From Streptacidiphilus carbonis (GTDB taxonomy: Bacteria; Actinomycetota; Actinomycetes; Streptomycetales; Streptomycetaceae), in the NCBI RefSeq assembly GCF_000787775.1, contig NZ_BBPM01000006.1, positions 74,939-132,258 of the forward strand: 57,320 nucleotides of DNA, given 5' to 3'. The notes under the pieces are model-generated. The model did no database searches and had not been told where the DNA came from. It saw only the letters and a program-made list of their open reading frames with translations. Made by a program: the position numbers and the translations under genes. Positions within the stretch are counted from its first letter, which is position 1, and the number at the start of each line of letters is the position of its first letter. Below are positions 1-8,557 of the stretch, in pieces.

Positions 1-54
1 CGGTGGGGCGGTGGGGGTGGTGGGGGAACGGCCCGGCGGTCCTCTGACTCAGGG

Positions 55-1410
55 TCAGTCGCGTAGTTCGCCGTTCGGCTGCACCCGCTCCAGGACCTGG
101 CGCATCGCGGCGACGGCCTCCTTGGCCTCACCCTCCGTCATGATCAGGGCCGGGGACAGGACCAGTGAGTGCGCGCAGTCGCGGACGATGACGCCGGTCT
201 CGCGGCGGATCACGTCCGGCAGCAGCGGCTGGAGCATCGGCAGCGGCTCGCGGGTGGCGCGGTCGGCGACCAGCTCGACCGCGAGCATCATGCCGACCGA
301 GCGGATCTCACCGACCACGGGCAGGTCCCCGAGCTGCGCCTGCAGCTCCCGGTGCAGGAGGGCGCCGGTCTCGGTGGCGCGGGCCAGCAGGCCCTCGCGC
401 TCGATGATGTCCAGGTTCTCCAGGGCCACGGCGGCCGCGACCGGGTGGCCGTTGTAGGTGTAGCCCATCGGGAAGCCGAAGTCGGCGAGCAGCTGCTCGG
501 CGACGTGGTCTCCGACCAGCAGCGCCCCCAGCGGGATGTAGCCGGAGGTGATGCCCTTGGCGGTGACGATGATGTCGGGGGTGACGCCGAAGTGCTGGGC
601 GGCGAACCACTTTCCGACACGTCCGTAGGCGGTGACGACCTCGTCGAGGATGAGCAGGATGCCGTGGCGGTCCAACACCTCGCGCACCCGCGGCCAGTAG
701 TCGGCCGGAGGGACGAGCATGCCGCCCACGCCCATGATCGGCTCGCCGATCATGGCGGCGATGTTGCCCGGCCCGATCTCGGCGATCCGCTGCTCCAGCT
801 CGGCGATCAGGAAGTCCGTGGGGTCCTGGCCGTGGTAGAGCTCGCTGCGGTAGGGCCACGGCGGCGTCAGGTGGGAGACGTGCGGCATCATCGGAGCGAA
901 GCCCTCGTGGTAGACCGGGAAGCCGGTCGCCGAGCCGCCGCCGTAGCCGATGCCGTGGTAGGCCTTGTCCCGGGCCAGGATCCAGGTACGGTTCGCGTCG
1001 CCGCGCCGGTGGTGGTAGTAGCGGGCCATCTTGATGGCGGCCTCGTTGCCCTCCGAGCCGCCGGAGGTGAAGTAGACGTGGCCCAGGCCCTCGGGGGCGA
1101 TCGCGGTGAGCTTGGTGGCCAGCTCGATCGCGCGGTCGTTGGAGAACTCCCAGAAGCTGGTGAAGTACTCCAGCTTCGCCATCTGCTCATAGGCGGCGCG
1201 GGCCACCTCCTCGCGGCCGTGGCCGATCTGGGCGAGCCACAGGCCACCGGTCGCGTCCAGGTACTTGCGGCCGTCCACGTCGGTGAGGCGGCAGCCGGAG
1301 CCGCCGGTCATCACGACCCGTTCGGTGACCGAGCCGGGCAGGTAGGGGTGGATGATCCGGGCCCGGTCCGCGTCGCGGAGCTGGTCCGGGGTCATCGGGG
1401 TGCGGCTCAT
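55..1410 (-). CDS. Class III (omega-amino acid:pyruvate type) aminotransferase
   Basis: A 451-residue PLP enzyme of fold type I, expected to move an amino group from an omega-amino acid, amine or beta-amino acid to pyruvate or another keto acid in the cytosol. Visible family features are the phosphate-binding SGGSEGNE at residues 116-123, the LILDEV segment with the pyridine-nitrogen Asp at 256, and the Schiff-base lysine K285 in [10 protein letters not shown]. Length is normal for the class. It lies 49 nt downstream of the aldehyde dehydrogenase on the same strand, so the two probably form an operon in which deamination yields an aldehyde that the dehydrogenase oxidises. The substrate cannot be read from sequence; putrescine-, GABA- or beta-alanine-type compounds are all possible. 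Confidence 0.9.
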   Translation of the reverse strand: MSRTPMTPDQLRDADRARIIHPYLPGSVTERVVMTGGSGCRLTDVDGRKYLDATGGLWLAQIGHGREEVARAAYEQMAKLEYFTSFWEFSNDRAIELATKLTAIAPEGLGHVYFTSGGSEGNEAAIKMARYYHHRRGDANRTWILARDKAYHGIGYGGGSATGFPVYHEGFAPMMPHVSHLTPPWPYRSELYHGQDPTDFLIAELEQRIAEIGPGNIAAMIGEPIMGVGGMLVPPADYWPRVREVLDRHGILLILDEVVTAYGRVGKWFAAQHFGVTPDIIVTAKGITSGYIPLGALLVGDHVAEQLLADFGFPMGYTYNGHPVAAAVALENLDIIEREGLLARATETGALLHRELQAQLGDLPVVGEIRSVGMMLAVELVADRATREPLPMLQPLLPDVIRRETGVIVRDCAHSLVLSPALIMTEGEAKEAVAAMRQVLERVQPNGELRD

Positions 1411-1459
1411 GGGGGGTGCCTTCCGTGCTGGGTTGGGAGTACGGCGTTCTGACCTGGCG

Positions 1460-3010
1460 TCAGCCGAAGGAGATCCAGGTGGTCTTCAGGCCGGAGTACT
1501 TGTCGAAGGAGTGCAGCGAGAGGTCGCGTCCGAAGCCGGACTGCTTGAACCCGCCGAAGGGCGTGACCGGGCTGAGCGCGTCGACGGTGTTGACCGAGAC
1601 GGTGCCGGCGTGGAGCGCGTCGGCGACGCGGTGGGCGCGGGCGAGGTCGCGGGTCCACACGGACGCGGCCAGGCCGTACGGGGAGTCGTTGGCGATCCGC
1701 ACGGCCTGTGCCTCGTCGCGGAACGGAAGGACCGTCAGTACCGGCCCGAACAGCTCCTCTCGGGCCAGCGGCGCGTCCGCCGGCAGGCCGGTGACGACGG
1801 TCGGGTCGAGGTAGGCGCCGACGCGGTCGGGCCGGGTGCCGCCGAGCACCGCCCGGCCGCCCTGCGCGCGTGCCGCGTCGACGGCGGCGAGCAGGCGCTG
1901 CGCCTGGGCCTCGTCGACCAGCGGGCCGAGCCGGGTGGCCGGGTCGAGCGGGTCGCCGGGGACGTAGGCAGCGGCGTGCTCGGCGACGCGGGCGGTGAAC
2001 TCGTTCGCGATGTCGGCGTGGACCAGCAGCCGGGTGTTGGCGGAGCAGACCTGGCCGGCGTTGAAGCAGAAGCCGAACGCGGCCCGCTCGGCGGCGGCGT
2101 CCAGGTCGGCGTCGGGGAAGACGAGGTTCGGGCTCTTGCCGCCGGCCTCCAGCCAGACCTGCTTTCCGTTGGACCGCGCGGCGTAGGACAGGAAGAGCCG
2201 TCCGACCGTGGTGGAGCCGGTGAAGGCCAGCACGTCCACGTCCGGGTGCAGCCCGAGTGCGCGCCCGGCCGTCTCGCCGAGGCCGGGGACGACGTTGAGC
2301 ACTCCGTCCGGGATGCCGGCCTCGACGGCGAGCCGGGCCAGCAGCAGTGCGGACTGCGGCGACTGCTCGGCGGGCTTGAGCACGACGCTGTTGCCGGCCG
2401 CCAGGGCCGGGGCGAGCTTCCAGGAGGCCAGGTCGAGCGGGAAGTTCCACGGCACGACCGCGCCGACCACGCCGAGCGGCACCCGCCGCACCAGCGCGAG
2501 GTTGCCGGGCGCCGTCGGGGCGATCTCGTCGTACAGCTTGTCGACCGCCTCGGCGTGCCAGGCGAAGCAGCCGGCCGCGCCGGGGACGTCGACGGCGAGG
2601 GCCTCGGCGACGGGCTTGCCCATGTCGAGCGAGTCGTACAGGGCGAGCTCGGGGCCGTGCTGCTCGATCAGCTCGGCCAGGCGGAGGAGGCGCTTCTTGC
2701 GTGCTTCGGGGGCCAGGCCGGACCAGCGGCCGTCGGCGAAGGCGGCCCGGGCGGAGCGGACGGCGGCGTCGACGTCCGCGGCGTCGCAGGCGGTGATCTC
2801 GGCGAGCGCCTTGCCGGTGGCCGGGTCGGTGTCGGTGAAGGTGGCGCCGGAACGGGCGTCGTGGTGGTCGCCGTCGACGAAGGCCCGGGTCTGCGGGGCC
2901 AGGCCCTCGGCCGAACGGCGCCACTCACCGGCGTCAGCGGGGACGGCGGAACCGGGAGCCGGACTTTCAGGGGCGGCGTTCTCAGGGGTGGCGGGGGTGG
3001 CGGTGCTCAT
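1460..3010 (-). CDS. Aldehyde dehydrogenase (PuuC-like, gamma-aminobutyraldehyde type)
   Basis: NAD(P)-dependent aldehyde dehydrogenase of 516 residues, oxidising an aldehyde to the acid. Conserved positions are N189 in PWNFP, K212 in VLKPAEQSP, the FTGSTTVG cofactor loop at 263-270, the general base E288 in LEAGGKSPN and the catalytic C322 in GQVCSANT. The C-terminal [11 protein letters not shown]...[11 protein letters not shown] pattern is typical of PuuC/gamma-glutamyl-gamma-aminobutyraldehyde dehydrogenases. The frame is open further upstream, but the ATG at 3010 follows a GAGG and begins the normal N-terminus. A linker rich in Ala/Pro fills residues 1-28. It is the first gene of the pair with the aminotransferase and diverges from a TetR regulator. 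Family is certain; the polyamine or amino-aldehyde substrate is inferred. Confidence 0.9.
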   Translation of the reverse strand: MSTATPATPENAAPESPAPGSAVPADAGEWRRSAEGLAPQTRAFVDGDHHDARSGATFTDTDPATGKALAEITACDAADVDAAVRSARAAFADGRWSGLAPEARKKRLLRLAELIEQHGPELALYDSLDMGKPVAEALAVDVPGAAGCFAWHAEAVDKLYDEIAPTAPGNLALVRRVPLGVVGAVVPWNFPLDLASWKLAPALAAGNSVVLKPAEQSPQSALLLARLAVEAGIPDGVLNVVPGLGETAGRALGLHPDVDVLAFTGSTTVGRLFLSYAARSNGKQVWLEAGGKSPNLVFPDADLDAAAERAAFGFCFNAGQVCSANTRLLVHADIANEFTARVAEHAAAYVPGDPLDPATRLGPLVDEAQAQRLLAAVDAARAQGGRAVLGGTRPDRVGAYLDPTVVTGLPADAPLAREELFGPVLTVLPFRDEAQAVRIANDSPYGLAASVWTRDLARAHRVADALHAGTVSVNTVDALSPVTPFGGFKQSGFGRDLSLHSFDKYSGLKTTWISFG

Positions 3011-3097
3011 GGGGAACCTCAGGCGTCCTCGAAGGGCAGGTGACCCGCGGTCTCGTCCACGGGGTCTGGGGCTACTGCCCGAGTTCTTTGATGTCAG

Positions 3098-3126
3098 ATT
3101 CAAACAACTGGTTAAGGCAGCGTCAA
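3098..3126 (-). promoter_or_regulatory. Probable promoter of the aldehyde dehydrogenase-aminotransferase pair
   Basis: On the minus strand TTGACG (3126-3121) and TTGAAT (3103-3098) are 17 nt apart, a fair match to the housekeeping consensus, about 90 nt before the ATG at 3010. The TetR gene at 3181 diverges from the same 170-nt gap, so its product probably binds here. I see no convincing TetR palindrome. Confidence 0.35.
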
Positions 3127-3180
3127 TGGCTGGCGTCGATGGGAATTGAAAAACTGCGGCGAACATCAGAGAATGCGGTC

Positions 3181-3783
3181 ATGGCACGACCGAAGAACCA
3201 GGAAGCCCGCCGCGGGGCGCTGATCCACGCCGCCGGACGGGCCATCGCCGACCGGGGCATGGCCGGTCTGCGGATCAAGGACATCGCCGCCGAGGCAGGC
3301 GTATCGGCCGGATCGGTCCTGTACTACTACCCGGAGCTGGACGACCTCGTCCTGGCCGTCCACCAGGACTCGGTGGAGACCTACCTCGCCCAGCGCCAGC
3401 GCCGCAGCGAGGCGCCCGCGGGTCCGGTGGAACGGATGCGCGCCGTACTGGCGAGCGGGCTGCCGGAAGGTCCCGACGATCCGCTGCACCGGCGCCTGTT
3501 CGAGCTGCACGGCCTCGCCGACCGCAGCACCGGGCATGCGGCGCTGATGACCTCGCTCTTCGCCCGCGAGGTCGCGCTGTACTCGACGCTGCTCCAAGTC
3601 GGCGCGGCGGCAGGCGTGTTCACGCTCGCCGCGGCGGTGGCCGACACGGCGCGCAACCTGGTGGCACTGGAGGACGGCTACGGGCTCCACATCGTCACCC
3701 GCAACCCCACCGTCGACCGTCGCACCGCCCTGGAACTGCTCACCGCGCACGCCCGACTGGTCACCGCCTGCCCGGAGCTGTGA
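3181..3783 (+). CDS. TetR/AcrR family transcriptional regulator
   Basis: A 200-residue one-component repressor. The N-terminal DNA-binding domain spans about residues 8-55, with the helix-turn-helix in IKDIAAEAGVSAGSVLYYYPELDDLV, the BetI-like variant of the family. The C-terminal ligand domain is unassigned. The frame is open to 3040, but the ATG at 3181 starts the usual MARPKNQEAR N-terminus directly before the HTH, so the longer form is unlikely. Divergent orientation to the aldehyde dehydrogenase suggests that it controls that operon and itself, perhaps responding to an amine or aldehyde; that role is inferred from position only. Confidence 0.85.
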   Translation: MARPKNQEARRGALIHAAGRAIADRGMAGLRIKDIAAEAGVSAGSVLYYYPELDDLVLAVHQDSVETYLAQRQRRSEAPAGPVERMRAVLASGLPEGPDDPLHRRLFELHGLADRSTGHAALMTSLFAREVALYSTLLQVGAAAGVFTLAAAVADTARNLVALEDGYGLHIVTRNPTVDRRTALELLTAHARLVTACPEL

Positions 3784-3861
3784 ACTGCCAGCGCCGGGAA
3801 GGCCGGCGGGCCAGGCCGGCCGCCGGGAAGACCCGCGGGCCGGACGGCGGCCCAGGGCCGC

Positions 3862-5037
3862 TCAGCCGGGCGCGGTGAGGTCAGCCGCGGTCAGCGCAAG
3901 AGCGAGCGCGCCGTCGAGCAGGGCCGCGTCGGCTGCCGGGGTAGCGCAGACGGCGGCGAACTCGCGCTGGTGGTTGACCGCCGGAAGCGAGTCGATGCCG
4001 ATGTAGGGGTGCAGGGCGCGGATCACCCGCGAGACGTTGCCCATGTCGGTCGAGGCCCGGTTCATCCGCGCCGCCGGGTCGTCGGGCGCGGCGAAGCGTC
4101 GGCCGATCCCCTCGGCGTTGCGGCGGTAGAGCGCGACCAGCTCCGCGTCGTTGCGGAACTCCGAGTAGGGCAGGGACTCAGGCTCGATCTCCAGCGCGCA
4201 GCCGGTGGCGAGCGCCCCGGCCCGGAAGCAGGCCTCGACCCGGGGCTGGACCCGGTCCAGTTCCTCCAGGCTTCCCGCCCGCACGTACCAGCGCCCGTCC
4301 GTGCGCTCCGGGACGGCGTTGGGCGCCTCTCCCCCACGGGTCACCATCCCGTGCACCCGTGTGCTCGACGGCAGGTGCTGGCGCAGCAGGCCGATGCCGA
4401 CCTGGGCCACGGTGAACGCGTCGGCCGCGTTGCGTCCCTGCTCCGGGTAGGCGGCGGCGTGCGCGGCCCGGCCGGTGTAGTGGACGCCCAGGTGGGCGAC
4501 GGCGAAGGGCTCGGCCTCGGCGACGTCGACCGGACCGGGGTGGACCATCATCGCCACGTCCACGTCCTCGAAGGCACCGCGTTCCAGCATGACGATCTTG
4601 CCCCCGCCGCCCTCCTCGGCCGGGGTGCCCAGCACGGTGACGGTCAGTCCGAGGTCGTCCGCGACCCGGGCCAGCCCGGCGGCGGCGCCCACGGACGAGG
4701 CGGCGATCAGGTTGTGGCCGCAGGCGTGGCCGAGACCGGGGAGCGCGTCGTACTCGGCGCAGAGCGCGATGTGCAGCGGACCACTGCCGACCGTGGCGGC
4801 GAACGCGGTCGGCAGCCCGAAGGCGCCCGGCGTGACCGCATAGCCGAAGTCGTCCAGCAGCGAGGCGGTCCAGCGGGCCGCCTTCTCCTCCTCCCAGGCC
4901 GTCTCCGGGTTGGCGTGCAGCCGGTGCGACAGCGCCGACAGCTGGTCGGAGGCCCGATCCACCGTCTGCGCCAGCACCGCCCGGACGGCCGCGGAGGCCT
5001 GAACCGGCCTGCATTCCAAGGGGGTTGCGGGACTCAT
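3862..5037 (-). CDS. M20 family amidohydrolase
   Basis: Cytosolic zinc amidohydrolase of 391 residues, in the branch with IAA-amino acid and aminobenzoyl-glutamate hydrolases; it should release an amine or amino acid from an N-acyl or amide conjugate. Metal-site residues are visible: the D97/H104-CGH108 region in AEYDALPGLGHACGHN, E141-E142 in TPAEEGGGGK, H166 in MVHPGPVD and a late His in PAVNHQREF. The start at 5037 overlaps the stop of the DUF1028 gene as ATGA, indicating translational coupling; the frame continues upstream, but that reading is out of register with the real genes there. It is the last gene of the ridA-DUF1028-M20 operon. The substrate is unknown. Confidence 0.85.
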   Translation of the reverse strand: MSPATPLECRPVQASAAVRAVLAQTVDRASDQLSALSHRLHANPETAWEEEKAARWTASLLDDFGYAVTPGAFGLPTAFAATVGSGPLHIALCAEYDALPGLGHACGHNLIAASSVGAAAGLARVADDLGLTVTVLGTPAEEGGGGKIVMLERGAFEDVDVAMMVHPGPVDVAEAEPFAVAHLGVHYTGRAAHAAAYPEQGRNAADAFTVAQVGIGLLRQHLPSSTRVHGMVTRGGEAPNAVPERTDGRWYVRAGSLEELDRVQPRVEACFRAGALATGCALEIEPESLPYSEFRNDAELVALYRRNAEGIGRRFAAPDDPAARMNRASTDMGNVSRVIRALHPYIGIDSLPAVNHQREFAAVCATPAADAALLDGALALALTAADLTAPG

Positions 5038-5714
5038 CGCCGGTCTCCCAGGACGCCGTAGCCGGGCGCCGACTCGGGCGCGAGGGCCCGCTGGACGTAG
5101 GCGTCCTGCTGCGGCTCCCACAGCGCCCACAAGGCGCCGAGTTCGGCGACGGGATCGCCCTCGGTCCAGTCCACCCTCAGGTCGACGACCGGCCACGGCA
5201 CGGAGTCGGCGACCAGCAGGCCGGCCGAGTGGACCGGTCCCTCCTCGCCGCCCGCTTCGAGACCGGCCGCCAGCGCGTCCAGCAGGCGCTGCGCGAGCGG
5301 AAGTTCGGGCTGCACGGCGAAGGCCGCCGCCATCGCCGACGGCACGTCGCCGTGCAGCAGCATGTTGCCCGCCGCCACGCAGTCCGGACCGACGGCATGC
5401 GCATGGGTGCCGAGGGTGTGCTCGCCCGAGAACACGGCGGGACTCCCTTCGGTGCCCACGGCCGTCAGCTGCCGCCAGGCCACCAGCGTCTCGGTGTCGG
5501 CGGTGTGACGGACCGCGTCCGTGGCGCTCGACCCGGCGGCGATCAGGTCGAGCAGCCAGGGGCCGAGCCGGGGGTCGGTGACGTTCTGCGTGCACGCCGC
5601 GCCGACCCCGGCCCGCACGTGCGCGCAGCGGGAGGCGACCGCCGGACTGGAGGAGGCCACGGCGACCCCGACCTGTCCGGAGCGGTGGCACCGGGCCGCG
5701 ATGGAGAACGTCAC
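5034..5714 (-). CDS. DUF1028 family protein (Ntn-hydrolase-like)
   Basis: A 226-residue protein beginning TFSIAARCHRSGQVGVAVASSSPAVASRC, the hallmark of DUF1028, a family related in fold to N-terminal nucleophile hydrolases. The conserved GVGAACTQNVTDPRLG and the AGNMLLHGDVPSAM segment are present, and length is close to the family core. The start is a GTG at 5714 whose GTGA overlaps the TGA of the RidA gene, and its own TGA overlaps the ATG of the M20 gene. Such double overlap means the three are made together. DUF1028 enzymes have no settled reaction; amide or peptide hydrolysis upstream of the M20 step is an inference. Confidence 0.85.
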   Translation of the reverse strand: MTFSIAARCHRSGQVGVAVASSSPAVASRCAHVRAGVGAACTQNVTDPRLGPWLLDLIAAGSSATDAVRHTADTETLVAWRQLTAVGTEGSPAVFSGEHTLGTHAHAVGPDCVAAGNMLLHGDVPSAMAAAFAVQPELPLAQRLLDALAAGLEAGGEEGPVHSAGLLVADSVPWPVVDLRVDWTEGDPVAELGALWALWEPQQDAYVQRALAPESAPGYGVLGDRR

Positions 5715-6184
5715 AGCAGCTCCCCGCGTTGGGCGGCCTTGGCGTGCCGGATGCCGGCCGCCTCGGCCCGGCGCGAGACCGGGATGACGGCGGTGGCATC
5801 GATCTCCACCAGCCACTCCGGCCGGGCCAGAGCTGAGACCACGAGCCCGGTGGAGACGTAGTGCACGCCCTTGAGCCGGCGGCCCATGACCCGGTAGACC
5901 GGCTCGCGGTAGCGGGGGTCGACGAGGTAGATCGTGATCTTCGTGATCTCGTCCAGCGCGCTGCCGGACTCCTCCAGCAGCATGGCGATATTGGCCATCG
6001 CCTGCTCCGCCTGGGCCTCGACGTCGCCCACGCCCACGTTCTCGCGGGTCTCCAGGTCCTGCCCGATCTGGCCGCGCAGGTAGACGGTGCCTTCCGCGAC
6101 GACGGCCTGGGCCAGGTCGTTCGCGAGGTTCTGCTCGGGGTAGGTCTCGGCCGTGTTGAAGCGCCGGACGCGGTGGAACACCAA
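5711..6184 (-). CDS. RidA/YjgF family protein (reactive imine deaminase)
   Basis: About 157 residues of the RidA family, which hydrolyse reactive enamine/imine intermediates released by PLP or amine-oxidising enzymes, or carry out related hydrolyses. Family signatures include FNTAETYPEQNLANDLAQAVV, YLRGQIGQDL, AEQAMANIAMLLEESGSALDEITKITIYLVD and the C-terminal EWLVEIDATAV. A strong Shine-Dalgarno (AAAGGAGG, 6200-6193) lies inside the longest open frame, so I place the start at TTG 6184 (8 nt spacing) with GTG 6181 as the alternative; an ATG at 6235 lies upstream of that site and has no good ribosome site. First gene of the three-gene operon, divergent from a LysR regulator. Confidence 0.85.
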   Translation of the reverse strand: MVFHRVRRFNTAETYPEQNLANDLAQAVVAEGTVYLRGQIGQDLETRENVGVGDVEAQAEQAMANIAMLLEESGSALDEITKITIYLVDPRYREPVYRVMGRRLKGVHYVSTGLVVSALARPEWLVEIDATAVIPVSRRAEAAGIRHAKAAQRGELL

Positions 6185-6296
6185 GGCTCGGACCTCCTTT
6201 CCGGGGCTTGCGGGGGTGGGGGCATTGGGCCGCAAGGGGCCGCAGCACCACTATGGGAGCGGCGCTTCCTTTGGTAAAGCAGATCTTTTAGGGTTG

Positions 6297-6319
6297 GCTC
6301 ATCTCCATTTCAGATGAGC
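6297..6319. promoter_or_regulatory. LysR-type operator between ridA and lysR genes
   Basis: Perfect 8-bp inverted repeat GCTCATCT (6297-6304) and AGATGAGC (6312-6319) with a 7-nt spacer. Its core is ATC-N9-GAT (6301-6315), a classic form of the LysR T-N11-A box. It sits 26 nt before the LysR start and about 115 nt before the RidA start, in the shared divergent region, the normal place for a recognition site of this family. A second AGATC-rich stretch (6280-6290) could be the activation half-site. Confidence 0.6.
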
Positions 6320-6344
6320 GACGAGAGCCGGGAGCGGCGGACGC

Positions 6345-7280
6345 ATGACGGAAGCAGTCGGGTTCACGCTGACGCAGTTGCGGTACTTCGTCGTGGCCGC
6401 CGAGGCAGGCAGCATGACCGCGGCGGCCGAGCAGTTGCTGATCGCCCAGTCGGCCGTCTCCACTGCGGTCTCCAACCTGGAGCGCGAACTCGGTGTGCAG
6501 CTGTTCATCCGCCGCAAGGGCAAGGGCCTGGTCGCCACCTCCGACGGGGAGCGCTTGCTGCTGCAGGCCCGCGACCTCCTCAGCCACGCGCTCGACGTGG
6601 CCTCCGAAGCGCGGGGCGGCGAGGGCGGGCTGAGCGGACCGGTCCGACTGGGATGCTTCGTCACCCTGGCGCCCTTCGTCCTGCCGCGGCTGCTGGCCGC
6701 GGCGGCGGAACGCCACCCTCGCCTGCGGGTCGACGTCCTCGAAGGCGAAGCGGACGAGCTCGACCGCGCCCTGCGCACCGGGCGGATCGACTTCGCCCTC
6801 ACCTACGACCTGGGCCTCGGACCCGGCATCACGCGCGAGACCATCGCCGCCCTGCCCGCCCACGCGCTCGTCGCGGCCGACCACCAGCTGGCCGGACACG
6901 GCAGCGTCGACCTGGCCGAACTCGCGCACGAACCGTTCGTCCTGCTCGACCTGCCGCACAGCCGGGACTACTTCTGGTCGCTCGTCACCGCCACCGGCAT
7001 CACCCCCGTCGTCCGCCACCGCTCCCACAACTACGAGGCGGTGCGCTCACTGGTCGCCCTCGGCCACGGCTTCTCCGTTCTGCACCAGCGCCCGGCGACG
7101 GACGACACCTACAGCGGCGAGCGTGTGGCCGTCCTCACGCTCACCAACGCGCACCCGCCGCTCGACCTCGTCCTCGCCCGGATGGACGGCGTCCGCCAGA
7201 CCGCCCGCGCCACGGCCGTCATGGACCTGGCCCAGGAACTCCTGGCCCCGGCCCGGTCCGCCGACCTGCCGTCAGGATGA
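6345..7280 (+). CDS. LysR family transcriptional regulator
   Basis: A 311-residue LTTR. The winged HTH occupies about residues 8-67 (LTQLRYFVVAAEAGSMTAAAEQLLIAQSAVSTAVSNLERELGVQLF is cited here only by position 8-54), followed by a linker helix and a substrate-binding domain starting near GPVRLGCF at about 100. It diverges from the RidA-DUF1028-M20 operon with a clear ATC-N9-GAT palindrome between them, so it most likely activates that operon in response to a pathway compound and represses itself. Length and architecture are complete. The inducer is not identifiable. Confidence 0.9.
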   Translation: MTEAVGFTLTQLRYFVVAAEAGSMTAAAEQLLIAQSAVSTAVSNLERELGVQLFIRRKGKGLVATSDGERLLLQARDLLSHALDVASEARGGEGGLSGPVRLGCFVTLAPFVLPRLLAAAAERHPRLRVDVLEGEADELDRALRTGRIDFALTYDLGLGPGITRETIAALPAHALVAADHQLAGHGSVDLAELAHEPFVLLDLPHSRDYFWSLVTATGITPVVRHRSHNYEAVRSLVALGHGFSVLHQRPATDDTYSGERVAVLTLTNAHPPLDLVLARMDGVRQTARATAVMDLAQELLAPARSADLPSG

Positions 7281-7296
7281 GGCCCAGGAGCACGGG

Positions 7297-7920
7297 TCAG
7301 CGCCGACGTGGGGGTTCGAGCGCGGTCAGCAGGGGTTCGATGGTGGTGAGGGCCTGGTCGGTCAGGGTGGCGAGCGGGTTGGCGTCCGGATCGGCCGCCC
7401 ATCGTCGGGTGGCGGTGAACAGGACGGCGACGAGCACGAAGGCGACCAGTTCGACCTGGTAGTCGTCCGCGGGGCGGCCGGTGCGGCCGGCGAGCAGACG
7501 GGCCATCAGGTCGACACTCCTGCGCTCCTGGCCGGCATAACGGGCTTCGAGTGCGGGGACGTTCGCGATCAGCCGCATCCGAGCGAGGGTCTGCTCGCGG
7601 TCGGCTTCGGCGGCTGCCACGACCGCACTCAGGGCGGCGCGGATGGTCGCACTGAGCGGCTCGTCCGAGGGTCTCGTAGCCATGACGGGTTCGAACATCG
7701 CGGAGGCGTCGCTGCCGAGCACGACGTCCTCCTTGGTGGGAAAGTAGCGATAGAAGGTGGTGGTGGAGGTCTCGGCGGCTTCAGCGATCTGTTCGACGGT
7801 GGTGCTCTCGTAACCCTGCATCTCGAACAGGCGCAGTGCCTCGGTCCGGACAGCGCGCCGCAGCTTGATCTTCTTGCGTTCCCGCAGGCCGGGCGGTGGT
7901 GGGTCGGGCAGTGCGCTCAT
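7297..7920 (-). CDS. TetR family transcriptional regulator
   Basis: A 207-residue regulator with a TetR HTH at about residues 20-65 (VEQIAEAAETSTTTFYRYFPTKED), preceded by a basic RERKKIKLRRAVR arm. The C-terminal part (AATRRWAADPDANPLATLTDQAL) resembles the MftR-type C-terminal domain common in streptomycete regulators of oxidoreductase or efflux genes. It ends 16 nt from the LysR stop (convergent) and follows the ABM-domain gene by 80 nt on the same strand, so it may be co-transcribed with it and control the divergent region 8289-8557, where two dyads are found. Confidence 0.85.
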   Translation of the reverse strand: MSALPDPPPPGLRERKKIKLRRAVRTEALRLFEMQGYESTTVEQIAEAAETSTTTFYRYFPTKEDVVLGSDASAMFEPVMATRPSDEPLSATIRAALSAVVAAAEADREQTLARMRLIANVPALEARYAGQERRSVDLMARLLAGRTGRPADDYQVELVAFVLVAVLFTATRRWAADPDANPLATLTDQALTTIEPLLTALEPPRRR

Positions 7921-8000
7921 GGGGGTTGATCTTCACCCAAAGTGGTTGACGCGGCAATACGGGGGTGGACGGCGTGACGGGCGCAATGGGAGGGCGTCGG

Positions 8001-8288
8001 TCACCCCTGGAGCACCACCTCGTACATCTCGACAGGCGTGGGGGCGATACCCGCCTGCGAACTCGCCGCCTCACGGAGCTGAGCACCTCGGCCCTGGAAC
8101 TGCTGCAGATGGTCCTCGCCGTCCCACAGCGAGATGCTCACGATCTTGCCGCTCCGACGGTCGGCCAACAGGTAGAAACCCTTGAACCCGGGGGCTTCAC
8201 GGGCGTCCGGGAGCTGCTCCCGGGAGAACGTGATGAGGGCGTCGATGGTTTCGGGTTCCGCCTGGGCGGAGTTCACGCGGGCGATCAT
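8001..8288 (-). CDS. Antibiotic biosynthesis monooxygenase (ABM) domain protein
   Basis: A 95-residue single-domain protein with the dimeric alpha/beta-barrel ABM fold pattern: MIARVNSAQAEPETIDALI at the start, APGFKGFYLLADRRSGKIVSISLWDGEDHLQQF in the centre. Such proteins include cofactor-free quinone-forming monooxygenases and haem-degrading relatives, but many members have no known reaction. The ATG at 8288 follows a GAGAGG sequence; an open stretch of 17 codons upstream lacks support. It heads a probable two-gene unit with the TetR regulator and diverges from a RibD-like reductase. Confidence 0.75.
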   Translation of the reverse strand: MIARVNSAQAEPETIDALITFSREQLPDAREAPGFKGFYLLADRRSGKIVSISLWDGEDHLQQFQGRGAQLREAASSQAGIAPTPVEMYEVVLQG

Positions 8289-8363
8289 GGCATGCCTCTC
8301 GATCGGGCCGCCGACAGCCGACGCCGGTCCAGCCGACACCGCTCCCGGAGCATGCTGTTTTTC

Positions 8364-8412
8364 GGGTCAACAGCACAAATAGTAGTGCGACCCATATTTC
8401 TGCTGTCAACCC
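8364..8412. promoter_or_regulatory. Large dyad overlapping the ABM-gene promoter
   Basis: Two 18-nt arms (8364-8381 and 8395-8412) match as inverted repeats at 15 of 18 positions, around a 13-nt centre. On the minus strand the outer arm contains TTGACA (8409-8404) and the inner arm overlaps TACTAT (8384-8379), a -35/-10 pair with a longish 19-nt spacing, so the dyad covers the promoter of the ABM-TetR unit. This fits a repressor site, probably bound by the TetR protein at 7297-7920. Confidence 0.6.
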
Positions 8413-8461
8413 CTCGCTCCGGTCGCGCATCCCGACCGCGACTCCGCGCGGCCCCCGGTGA

Positions 8462-8490
8462 TTGCAAACCGCTGTCACTCTGTCTACGGT
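8462..8490 (+). promoter_or_regulatory. Promoter of the RibD-like reductase gene
   Basis: TTGCAA (8462-8467) and TACGGT (8485-8490) separated by 17 nt, a good housekeeping-type promoter with a predicted start near 8497 and a leader of about 60 nt to the ATG at 8558. Confidence 0.55.
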
Positions 8491-8498
8491 CGCCACAG

Positions 8499-8523
8499 AA
8501 GTGATGGTGACTCGCAATCACTT
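8499..8523. promoter_or_regulatory. Operator-like palindrome at the start point of the RibD-like gene
   Basis: AAGTGAT (8499-8505) and ATCACTT (8517-8523) are perfect 7-bp arms around 11 nt, just after the predicted transcription start. The same half-site recurs at 8458-8465 (GTGATTGC), which is an exact inverse of 8514-8521 (GCAATCAC) and overlaps the -35. A regulator bound at both could block or loop the promoter. It differs in sequence from the dyad at 8364-8412. Confidence 0.5.
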
Positions 8524-8557
8524 CGTGCGCGCGTCCGAGAAGCAGGGAGAACATGCC

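Noticed and set aside
169-3043. Long open frames antisense to the aminotransferase and aldehyde dehydrogenase, and many similar ones elsewhere
   Set aside because: They are Gly/Arg/Val-rich mirror frames caused by high GC codon bias and lack domains and ribosome sites.
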